The translations under genes and the position numbers were made by a program. From contig NZ_QRDJ01000007.1 in NCBI RefSeq assembly GCF_003385845.1, positions 1 to 64,000 on the forward strand: a DNA stretch of 64,000 nucleotides, given 5' to 3'. The stretch is from Kushneria indalinina DSM 14324 (GTDB lineage Bacteria > Pseudomonadota > Gammaproteobacteria > Pseudomonadales > Halomonadaceae). Positions 18,154 through 25,827 of this stretch are shown here, piece by piece; position 1 is the first letter of the stretch; each line of letters starts with the position of its first letter. The notes beneath the pieces are model-generated. The model searched no databases, was not told the DNA's origin, and saw only the letters and a program-made list of their open reading frames with translations.

Positions 18154-21100
18154 TTACTGCTGATACCACCACAACGGCGCGGTCACCAGGCACTCGCGAA
18201 AGGCGCCGTCGACGACGTCATACTGACCGCAGCTATCGTCATCGTTCGCATTGGGTTCTTTTCTGTCATCCTTTAGCACGTCTGCCACCAGGTCTGCCCG
18301 ATTGCTGTCCAGTACACGAGTGCGCAATCCTTCTATCAAAAAGGCAGGTGTTTCCTGCAGATAGCGCCCCATGTCGGCACTCTTGACCGTGGCGGCCCGC
18401 TGCTCGTGCCGGTGGCCATTATCACGCCAGACCGGCAGGGAAAAGCCATACAGACGTGAAGCACCGCGCGCGGCCATGCACATATCCAGGGGCACTTCGG
18501 GGTGATAGGTCGTGAAAAGCGTATTGCCTGCGATGGTGGAAGCATCAGACAACACCTTCATGCCGGCAGGCAACATCAACCGCCATCCACGAAAGGCCTG
18601 CATGTCCAGATAGCCTTCACGATCCACCGGAGCGCCAAGCGTGTAGGTCGACGCCTGCACTGGCGCCTCGACAAGATCGTTATTGTTGAGTATGGCGGGC
18701 GTTTTGCCATTGTGGGACCCATCAAGCCACCGGCTGACCTCAAGAATATAAAAGGCGTCCCGGCTGTCGCTGATCAGCGGATTGGCACGATCGCCGCTGC
18801 CCAGCATCAAAAGATCCACGGGGTTTTGATCCAGATAGGTACGTACCAGATTGGCGCGGTTGAAAAAGGCACGGTCAATACGTTCCTGATCATGACGCCC
18901 CAGCGCTGCCACCTGATGAAGCTGCCAGTCTGCCGGCGTTCTTTTTTTATTCCTGCCGTCATCGCCCAGACGCAGATCGGCAAACCAGACATTGCCGCCG
19001 GTATCCCCGAAAAAGGCGCCATCCACCGTCCCGTCAAAGTCTCGATCCACCGGTGTGATGGTGGCCGGCACGCTGTCAGCGGGTCCCTTGAGTGAGGCAA
19101 TGATGGTTCCTCTTTGGGCATCAATTACCACCATGCCTGTTCCAAAGCGGGCCGGCCCCCGGTTGGCCCCGCTGCCGGCCGTAATGTCATGGCCCATGCC
19201 TGCCAGAAAAGCGGGACGGCCATCGGCCAGCGTGACCGCCACCGGGGTGGACCAGCTCTGTCCCCATTCCGATTCAAGGACGTGCCAGGCCGGTTTCGGC
19301 TCGTCGGGATTGATGACATTCAATCCATAATAGCCACGGCCACCGCGACCGAACCCGAACGCCAGCACCGCATTTTCAAGCGTTACGCGACGCTGACCCG
19401 CGGCATCCAGCGTCGTGTTGTAGGCAAGCCAGGCCCCGGGGGAGCCATCCACCCCGTAATGGGTGGACTGGGAAAGATATTCCAGCCCGCCCTCCTTTTT
19501 GGGCCAGGGGTATTCAGGACGGGTATTGAGCATGCGATACACGGCCATGCCCGCCGTCTCGCGCGGCCAGAAGGCCCATCGCTCCGCACCACTGGTATCA
19601 TCAATGGCGTGAAGCAGCCCCTCGTTGGTGCCCACGAAGATGCGAATGCGCTGATCACCTGTCGGGCAGTCTGATCGCGACTCAGCACAACCATAATTGA
19701 TGGCCAGCGGCTGTGAATGCACGATATCGCCCATTACCCAGGGCCTGATGTCGGTCTCGCTGTCGTTGGTAACATCAAGCCCGTACACCCAGTCCGCCAA
19801 CTGGCGAGGGGTATAGCGGGTCTGCTCGAGCACGCCCAGGGCGCGGCCATCGATGCCGTCAGTGTCAAGATCCTGCCGAGCGCCGGGCCGAGCCAATGAG
19901 GTAAAAACGGCGCCCTTGCCGATATCGGTATAAATCTGCCTGCCGGTACGGACCTGCTCTCGAATCCGGGCCCCCGCGCCTCCCTGCTCGACGGCATCCG
20001 GTGCGGCAATCTCCGTGATCCCCCGACTCCAGAAATCCCGTTTTATCGGGTTGCTGGGCTGGCTTTTATCCACGGCGAACTTTTTCAGATTGCCGGTCCA
20101 GGGCACATAGCCACGAGGCAGAAATCCGGGGGAATACACCTGCCCCAGGTTCTCGGTGCCCTCGATGTTGGTGGCCGTACTGAAACGTTGCGTCTGGATC
20201 TCGTTTTCAATGATGCTGCCCAGGATTCGACTGAAGGCCAGGTCCAGTCCATCGCGATCGTTGGCCTCATAGTAGCCCTGCGAGATCCCTGGCGGGGGCT
20301 GGGCAGCATCTTCGAGAAGACTCTGCTGCGTGGTAAAGCCGATGGTAAAGGTATAGGCGCGCTGGGTGCCGGCCAGGTCAGGACGCTTGTCCCGCCCATC
20401 TCCCAGATCGTGTTCTGCCATGAAGCGTGTCAGCTGCGGCAGGCAGTTTTTGACGGATTCCATGTTATCGGTATTGGGCACGGCCGCGTCATAGAACCTG
20501 CAGGACTTGCCGGTCAGCTTTTCTATAAAGTCGTTGGCCTGGGTATCCATCAGCGGCTGCCCATCCGTCATATAGATGACGTAGACCTGCTCGCAGGGAC
20601 GCATGGGTGACCGATAGGTGCCATTACCTGTTTCGATCCCTGTATCCCGTACCGGCCTGGCCCTGGTATTTTCCTTGCCATACAGCACTTGTGACCCGGT
20701 AAAGTACCGATAGACCTCGCTCATGGTTTCACAAAGCGGCGTCGTGGTATTGGCTGCTATCCTGCTGTTAATGGTCGTCAGCAGAGCGTTACGGGCATCA
20801 CCGCTCTGTCGCGGCTCGAAGGGAAACCCCTGAATGACACGCCCCCCATTTTCACCAAGATTATCGTAGGCATCCTTGCGGCCGACCCAGTTGTTGTCGT
20901 TGAACACTGCGATCGAAAAATTGATGCCCGGATGCTGGCGAACAAGGCTACTCAGCACCTCCCGGGTTATGCCTATGCGGGTCTTGTTGGATCCAGGCAG
21001 GGTGGTATTCATGCTGGCCGAGGTATCAATGATCAGCATGACCTGGGGCTGCCCGCCTCCGCCGCTGGCCTGATAGGCAGGCAGATAGATGTCCACGTCG

Positions 21101-21192
21101 TCGGCTCGAATCACGCTTGAAACCATCAGACACGCCGCCAGAACGGCCAGTGACAGCCGCCGCTGCCAGCGTTTGCACGCGCAGATATCCAT
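18154..21192 (-). CDS. pilY1: Type IV pilus tip adhesin / calcium-binding protein PilY1
   Basis: Large secreted tip protein that primes type IV pili with the minor pilins, aids adhesion and takes part in mechanosensing in Pseudomonas. The 1012-residue chain starts with a signal peptide (RRLSLAVLAACLMVSSVIRA), then a von Willebrand A domain with a MIDAS motif DTSASMN (~residue 56), and ends with the PilY1 beta-propeller. A calcium loop DRDFDGTVD lies at 716-724, followed by GAFFGDTGGNVW. It is somewhat shorter than P. aeruginosa PilY1, which has a longer N-terminal region. The start codon overlaps the pilX stop (TAATG), so the two are coupled. No pilY2 follows. Confidence 0.93.
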   Translation of the reverse strand: MDICACKRWQRRLSLAVLAACLMVSSVIRADDVDIYLPAYQASGGGGQPQVMLIIDTSASMNTTLPGSNKTRIGITREVLSSLVRQHPGINFSIAVFNDNNWVGRKDAYDNLGENGGRVIQGFPFEPRQSGDARNALLTTINSRIAANTTTPLCETMSEVYRYFTGSQVLYGKENTRARPVRDTGIETGNGTYRSPMRPCEQVYVIYMTDGQPLMDTQANDFIEKLTGKSCRFYDAAVPNTDNMESVKNCLPQLTRFMAEHDLGDGRDKRPDLAGTQRAYTFTIGFTTQQSLLEDAAQPPPGISQGYYEANDRDGLDLAFSRILGSIIENEIQTQRFSTATNIEGTENLGQVYSPGFLPRGYVPWTGNLKKFAVDKSQPSNPIKRDFWSRGITEIAAPDAVEQGGAGARIREQVRTGRQIYTDIGKGAVFTSLARPGARQDLDTDGIDGRALGVLEQTRYTPRQLADWVYGLDVTNDSETDIRPWVMGDIVHSQPLAINYGCAESRSDCPTGDQRIRIFVGTNEGLLHAIDDTSGAERWAFWPRETAGMAVYRMLNTRPEYPWPKKEGGLEYLSQSTHYGVDGSPGAWLAYNTTLDAAGQRRVTLENAVLAFGFGRGGRGYYGLNVINPDEPKPAWHVLESEWGQSWSTPVAVTLADGRPAFLAGMGHDITAGSGANRGPARFGTGMVVIDAQRGTIIASLKGPADSVPATITPVDRDFDGTVDGAFFGDTGGNVWFADLRLGDDGRNKKRTPADWQLHQVAALGRHDQERIDRAFFNRANLVRTYLDQNPVDLLMLGSGDRANPLISDSRDAFYILEVSRWLDGSHNGKTPAILNNNDLVEAPVQASTYTLGAPVDREGYLDMQAFRGWRLMLPAGMKVLSDASTIAGNTLFTTYHPEVPLDMCMAARGASRLYGFSLPVWRDNGHRHEQRAATVKSADMGRYLQETPAFLIEGLRTRVLDSNRADLVADVLKDDRKEPNANDDDSCGQYDVVDGAFRECLVTAPLWWYQQ

Positions 21193-21689
21193 TATTCTCC
21201 GCCTCCCGTGCCCAGCGTGACCACACCCTGATAAATCCCCTGCTTCTGATCCCGGGAAGCATCAAAACCTTCAGGCACGATGCGCAGATTGAAATAGCGA
21301 TAATGTTTCAGCGCCTGATTACCGGCGGCGGCAAAGCTGGTGGCATGGCGACGCTCGAGTTGTTCACGTATAGCGTTTGAAAGCCCCGCCTGTTCATCAC
21401 TCAGGCACAGCCGCTGCACACTCAGTTGCGTGCCGGTAGCAGGTGCCACAACGCTTTCGCTGCACGGCTGCGCCAGATAGGCCGGCATGAGTGTGTCGAG
21501 CTGCGCCAGCTGCGTCTCGATCTCCCCATCCTGCTGCTGAAAGCGCTGGACGCCGGTTTCGGCATAGTGGGCAAGCCGGGTATCCAGCAGGCCACGCTGG
21601 GCCAGCGACACGGCCAGCAGTGTCATGGCAGCCAGCAGTACCAATCCGATGACCAGCGTAAAGCCGCCCTGGCGGTGGCTAGAGGCCAT
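21192..21689 (-). CDS. pilX: Type IV pilus minor pilin assembly protein PilX
   Basis: A 165-residue protein with the PilX N-terminal pattern: short leader ending in GG, then FTLVIGLVLLAAMTLLAVSLAQ, lacking the Glu5 of normal pilins as is usual for PilX. The remainder is a soluble domain with Cys residues around 73 and 93. It overlaps pilW by eleven bases and pilY1 by one base. PilX is thought to sit in the priming complex and connect PilY1 to the pilus. Confidence 0.85.
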   Translation of the reverse strand: MASSHRQGGFTLVIGLVLLAAMTLLAVSLAQRGLLDTRLAHYAETGVQRFQQQDGEIETQLAQLDTLMPAYLAQPCSESVVAPATGTQLSVQRLCLSDEQAGLSNAIREQLERRHATSFAAAGNQALKHYRYFNLRIVPEGFDASRDQKQGIYQGVVTLGTGGGE

Positions 21690-22596
21690 AGGCCCCCCCG
21701 AGACGACTGTTGCGCAACGTCGCCGTGGTCACGAACAGGCGTCGCTGATAGTGATCGGCCTCGAAGGCAAGCGTGCGTCCGGCCACCAGAAACTCGCGGG
21801 CCGGCATCGGCAGCGCCATCTTCTCGCTACGCATCACGATGTAGAGCCGTGCTGCCATGACACGGTCCCAGTCCGCTATCTGCCAGTGGGCCACGGCTTC
21901 GCTGTTGTAAAAGCGATTGATGCTGCCATCTCCGGTCTCGTCGCGACCCCACTCCACCTCAAAGGCCTCGACATGGCGCACGATTTCGCTGCTGGAATAG
22001 CTCCCCGAGGCACTGCGCTGATTGACATAAAGCGCCGGCACACTTTCTCCGCTGTACTCGTCATCGACCATACGCAGGTAATAGATTCCGTCGCGGTAGC
22101 GCCAGTTGCCCTGACATGACTCGCCAAGAGTGAGCGCTCGATCCTGATCGAGTGTCAGGCAGGTGCCGTTGCCGTGGTCGACGTAACGCACGGCCACCAC
22201 GGCAGCCGGCCGTGAAGCAGGAGCATCGGATTTCAAGGCACTTTTTGGCACAAGACCAAGCGTTTTGGCATGCTCTGCCGTGCCGCCCCAGACAGGCAGG
22301 GCACACTCGATCCTGATGGCTTTGCTCATGTCGCTGCAGCTATCGCTACGGGCCGGCGGCATGATTTCCCCCCAGAAACCGGTGCGACGCAGCTCCTCGC
22401 CCAGCAGCTGCGTGGCCATTCTCCCCCGGACCTGAAGGTCGGCCATGGCGTGCTGCTGATGAAAGGTACGCGCGGTCTGCGTGTAGAGCACAATCACGGC
22501 AGAGAGCACCATTAGCCCCAGCGCCATGGCGATCATCATTTCCAGCAGGGTGACGCCTCGCTGGGCTTGCTCGGAGGAGGATATGAAAGTCATCAA
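21679..22596 (-). CDS. pilW: Type IV pilus minor pilin PilW
   Basis: The 305-residue product has a class III signal: leader ending in QRG, then VTLLEMMIAMALGLMVLSAVIVLYTQ with Glu at mature position 5. A central PilW domain follows, with ALPVWGG and a Cys pair (LTLDQDRALTLGESCQGNWRYR). The start ATG overlaps the pilV stop by four bases (ATGA) and the end overlaps pilX by eleven bases. It belongs to the PilVWX-PilY1 priming complex. Confidence 0.9.
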   Translation of the reverse strand: MMTFISSSEQAQRGVTLLEMMIAMALGLMVLSAVIVLYTQTARTFHQQHAMADLQVRGRMATQLLGEELRRTGFWGEIMPPARSDSCSDMSKAIRIECALPVWGGTAEHAKTLGLVPKSALKSDAPASRPAAVVAVRYVDHGNGTCLTLDQDRALTLGESCQGNWRYRDGIYYLRMVDDEYSGESVPALYVNQRSASGSYSSSEIVRHVEAFEVEWGRDETGDGSINRFYNSEAVAHWQIADWDRVMAARLYIVMRSEKMALPMPAREFLVAGRTLAFEADHYQRRLFVTTATLRNSRLGGAYGL

Positions 22597-23171
22597 CCGC
22601 GAACCGGGTGATAGCGACTGCTGGCACGGACGCTCTGACGAGCGCTGGTAATGTCATCACTGGCACAGGGAGTGTTTTCCGAGCTGCCACCCTGTCCAGT
22701 ACCTCGCCAGGCCAGGGTAACGGTGACATCAAAACGCTGCGCCCGGGGCATGACCGTGATACAGGCATGGGCCTGTGGCAGGCCGTCAAGGCGGTGATGC
22801 TCGCCCTGCGCCTGCATGATCTGTTGTTCCCAGTCGGCGAGATCAAAGCGGGCCAGTGCCTGACTGTCGCAAAGCGCCTGCCGGCAATCACCACCACGTT
22901 GCTGCTGTTGCCCCCCGATGGGGGCATGAGCGCTTTCCCCCACGTTGTAGACGGACATCGCCTCGCGGGTAGTATTGGCGCGTAGCCGTTCCAGCATATC
23001 GTTGACCAGCAGTGTAGCGCGGCCGCGTTGCAGGGCCTGTTCGTTAGCCTGCTGGGCGTGCAGCACCAGACCCATGACGCCCATGGCGCCAAGGCTCAAC
23101 ACCACCATGGCGACCAGTACTTCCAGCAGGGTAAAGCCCCGCTGGGCGGGAATACGCGTATGAATCATCAT
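22593..23171 (-). CDS. pilV: Type IV pilus minor pilin / modification protein PilV
   Basis: The 192-residue prepilin has leader RIPAQRG and mature start FTLLEVLVAMVVLSLGAMGVMGLVLHAQQ, a perfect class III pilin N-terminus with Glu5. The C-terminal part is Cys- and Gln-rich and variable. It is the first gene of the operon; pilW, pilX and pilY1 follow with overlaps. In Pseudomonas fimU precedes it and pilY2-pilE end the operon; none of those is seen here. Confidence 0.9.
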   Translation of the reverse strand: MMIHTRIPAQRGFTLLEVLVAMVVLSLGAMGVMGLVLHAQQANEQALQRGRATLLVNDMLERLRANTTREAMSVYNVGESAHAPIGGQQQQRGGDCRQALCDSQALARFDLADWEQQIMQAQGEHHRLDGLPQAHACITVMPRAQRFDVTVTLAWRGTGQGGSSENTPCASDDITSARQSVRASSRYHPVRG

Positions 23172-23281
23172 GTCGAATCCGGGCGCTGAACAGCGCTCCT
23201 ATCGGCATGATGGGGTCATAACTTGAGAAGGCAGGCGCCTGCATCACGGGAAGGAGATGGGAAGCAGACGAAGTGGAGATA

Positions 23282-23755
23282 TCAGGAGCGTCGACGCTCG
23301 GCCAGTTCACGCTTCAGACGATTGATGGGTCTGGTGACCAGAAAGCCAAAGGAGACGGCGCCCTCCTTCGTTTCCACCGCGTGGTGCATGCGATGCGCCT
23401 GAATGCGCTTTTTCCAGAAGCGCTGCTGGCGGTTGAACGGTACCGGAAAGCGCCGATGTACCAGCCCATCATGAAACATGAAATAGACCAGACCGTAGGC
23501 GGCAATACCCAGCCCCACCGCCAGTTCAAGAGGATGGCCGTTGAGTCCTCTATAGATCAACACAACGGAGGGCAGCGCAAAGAAGACAGCGAACAGATCG
23601 TTAAGCTCGAAAAGCCCATGCCGCTCACTGTGGTGTGAGCGATGCCAGCACCACAGGAAGCCGTGCATGATATAACGATGCGTAAACCAGGCCATGAACT
23701 CCATGCCGGCAAACGCCAGCAAAAACAGCATCCCCCAGAGCAGCAGATCTCCCAT
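23282..23755 (-). CDS. crtZ: Beta-carotene hydroxylase-like fatty acid hydroxylase family protein
   Basis: The 157-residue membrane protein has the four histidine boxes of non-heme di-iron hydroxylases in CrtZ spacing: HRYIMHG (~26), HRSHH (~39), HDGLVH (~94) and HRMHH (~116). CrtZ adds hydroxyl groups to the beta-ionone rings of beta-carotene to give zeaxanthin. Length and motif spacing match CrtZ better than sterol desaturases. No crtE, crtB, crtI or crtY is in the window, so the substrate is uncertain. It lies between pilV and ispH, where Pseudomonas has the end of the pil operon. Confidence 0.75.
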   Translation of the reverse strand: MGDLLLWGMLFLLAFAGMEFMAWFTHRYIMHGFLWCWHRSHHSERHGLFELNDLFAVFFALPSVVLIYRGLNGHPLELAVGLGIAAYGLVYFMFHDGLVHRRFPVPFNRQQRFWKKRIQAHRMHHAVETKEGAVSFGFLVTRPINRLKRELAERRRS

Positions 23756-23774
23756 ACAGGCCTCCCGATGGTTG

Positions 23775-24728
23775 CTAGGCGCTGACGATCACCTTCTCGC
23801 GCAGCTCCTTCGGCATGGAGAAGGTAATGGTCTCCTCACGTCCTTCAAGCTCTTCCGGCTCGTGTCCCCCCAGCGCCTTGAGACGATCAATCACGCCCTT
23901 GACCAACACCTCGGGGGCACTGGCGCCGGCGGTCACGCCGACAATCCCGCAGCCTTCAAACCACTCGCCCTGCATCGACTGAGCGTCATCAATCAGCCAT
24001 GCCGGCGTACCCATCCGCTCGGCAAGTTCTGCCAGGCGATTGGAGTTCGAGCTGTTGGCGCTTCCGACCACCAGCAGCACATCGCACTGCTCGGCCAGTT
24101 CACGCACGGCGTCCTGACGATTTTGCGTGGCGTAGCAGATGTCATCCTTGCGCGGCCCCTGAATGGCCGGAAAGGTCTCGCGCAGAGCATCGATGACCCT
24201 TGAAGTGTCATCCATCGACAGCGTGGTCTGGGTCACAAAGGAGAGGTTTTCGGGATCCCGGACCTTCAGCGCCCGCGCATCCGCCTCGTCTTCGACGAGA
24301 TAAATGGCGCCGCCGTAACTGTCGTCATAGCGTCCCATGGTCCCTTCGACTTCCGGGTGCCCGGCATGGCCGATCAGAATGCACTCACGCCCGCGCCTGG
24401 CATAGCGCAGCACTTCCATATGGACCTTGGTCACCAGCGGACAGGTCGCATCGAAGATGCGCAGCCCGCGGCGCTCGGCTTCCTGCTGCACGGCGCGCGA
24501 GACGCCATGCGCCGAGAAGATGACGATGTTGTCGTCAGGAATCTCGTCGAGTTCTTCGACGAAGATGGCACCGCGCTCGCGCAATGTTTCCACCACGTAG
24601 CGGTTGTGAACCACTTCATGGCGAACATAGATTGGCGCACCGAAGACATCGAGTGCCCGGTTGACGATATCAATGGCGCGATCAACGCCTGCACAAAAAC
24701 CACGTGGATTGGCCAGCCTGATCTGCAT
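23775..24728 (-). CDS. ispH: 4-hydroxy-3-methylbut-2-enyl diphosphate reductase
   Basis: Last enzyme of the MEP pathway; a 4Fe-4S (3Fe-4S-bound) enzyme that reduces HMBPP to IPP and DMAPP. The 317 residues have the three cluster cysteines in [11 protein letters not shown] (~12), [11 protein letters not shown] (~95) and [10 protein letters not shown] (~197), plus the SNSNRL substrate loop. It closes the ribF-ileS-lspA-fkpB-ispH cluster, the order known from E. coli and Pseudomonas, 96 bases after fkpB. Confidence 0.96.
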   Translation of the reverse strand: MQIRLANPRGFCAGVDRAIDIVNRALDVFGAPIYVRHEVVHNRYVVETLRERGAIFVEELDEIPDDNIVIFSAHGVSRAVQQEAERRGLRIFDATCPLVTKVHMEVLRYARRGRECILIGHAGHPEVEGTMGRYDDSYGGAIYLVEDEADARALKVRDPENLSFVTQTTLSMDDTSRVIDALRETFPAIQGPRKDDICYATQNRQDAVRELAEQCDVLLVVGSANSSNSNRLAELAERMGTPAWLIDDAQSMQGEWFEGCGIVGVTAGASAPEVLVKGVIDRLKALGGHEPEELEGREETITFSMPKELREKVIVSA

Positions 24729-24824
24729 GGGCCACCTCGCTGTTGAATAATGGTGTCAGTGTCGCACATCAGGCTCTGATGGGCGAACGGCGACGGGGCC
24801 GACCGGCCCCATCGTGAAATGCTG

Positions 24825-25310
24825 TCAGTGGGTAGTGGCAGGCGTGAGGCTGAGTACCTCAACCTCGAAGGTCAGCGTACGTCCGGCCAGCGGATGATTG
24901 AAGTCAACCTCCACCTGACGCTCATCCACCGATTTGATGACGCCGGGCAGCTCACCGCCGCCGGTCGGATCGGCAAAGGACATGACCACGCCCGCCTCCA
25001 GCGCCTCCTGATCCTCAAAATCGGCACGCTTGAGCATCTGTACGTTCTGAGGGTTCCAGGGGCCAAAAGCGTGCTCCGGTGCCACGTCGCTCACGCGCGT
25101 TTCGCCGACCCGCATGCCTCTGATCGGCTTTTCAAAACCGGGTGGCAGATTGCCGTCACCGAAAACGAACTCGGCCTGACGCTTGTCACGGGTCGTATCC
25201 ACCTCGGTGCCATCTTCCAGCCGCAGGGTAAAATGGATGGCGATCGTCATATTATCGTCGGCCGCAAGACCTGCGTCATTGCCGTGTTGATCGCAGGATT
25301 TATCCGTCAT
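24825..25310 (-). CDS. fkpB: FKBP-type peptidyl-prolyl cis-trans isomerase (SlpA/FkpB)
   Basis: The 161-residue protein is a SlyD-like FKBP with an inserted IF chaperone domain: FTLRLEDGTEVDTTRD at the start, the FVFGDGNLPPGFEKPIRGMRVGE core, then the flap (EHAFGPWNPQNVQMLKRADF) and the closing VDFNHPLAGRTLTFEVEV. The ATG at 25310 is preferred since GGAG lies seven bases upstream; an internal ATG at 25250 has no site. It starts inside the last codons of lspA, so the two are coupled. Confidence 0.92.
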   Translation of the reverse strand: MTDKSCDQHGNDAGLAADDNMTIAIHFTLRLEDGTEVDTTRDKRQAEFVFGDGNLPPGFEKPIRGMRVGETRVSDVAPEHAFGPWNPQNVQMLKRADFEDQEALEAGVVMSFADPTGGGELPGVIKSVDERQVEVDFNHPLAGRTLTFEVEVLSLTPATTH

Positions 25311-25827
25311 GATGGCGCTCCGGCTGTGAAATGTCGCTTTTGTCACGCTTGAACGAGGCGATGATGATACCCACCGCGCCCAGCGTGATGGCCGTATCGG
25401 CCAGGTTAAAGGCCGGGTAGTACCAGCCCTGCCAGTGAAAGGATAGAAAATCCACCACATAGCCGTGAACCAGGCGGTCAAACAGATTGCCAATGGCCCC
25501 GCCGATGATCAGCGTGATCGACACCTGATTGAGCCGGTCATCGCGATGCAGCCGGGCCAGCCAGATGCTTAGCGCAATGACGGCGCCCACGGCGATCAGG
25601 GCAAAGAACCAGCGCTGCCAGCCCGCGTGTTCGGACAGAAAGCTGAAGGCCGCCCCGGTATTGTGCAGGAGTGTCAGGTTGAAAAACGGCAGCACCTCGA
25701 CCGGGCGCGCATAGGCAAGCGCCATGCTGGCCCATGCCTTGGTGCCCAGATCCAGTACGATGACGGCCAGCGACATCCACCACCAGCGCAGCGTATAGCG
25801 TGCGTGCGCGTATTGCCCCTTAGGCAT
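25300..25827 (-). CDS. lspA: Lipoprotein signal peptidase (signal peptidase II)
   Basis: Integral-membrane aspartyl protease that cleaves lipoprotein signal peptides after lipidation. The 175 residues have four hydrophobic segments and the catalytic motifs [18 protein letters not shown] and FNLADTAI, each with its Asp. The start at 25827 overlaps the 3' end of ileS by eight bases. An in-frame start at 25953 would lie deep inside ileS and adds a non-homologous N-terminus. Within the window its likely substrates include BamD. Confidence 0.95.
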   Translation of the reverse strand: MPKGQYAHARYTLRWWWMSLAVIVLDLGTKAWASMALAYARPVEVLPFFNLTLLHNTGAAFSFLSEHAGWQRWFFALIAVGAVIALSIWLARLHRDDRLNQVSITLIIGGAIGNLFDRLVHGYVVDFLSFHWQGWYYPAFNLADTAITLGAVGIIIASFKRDKSDISQPERHHDG

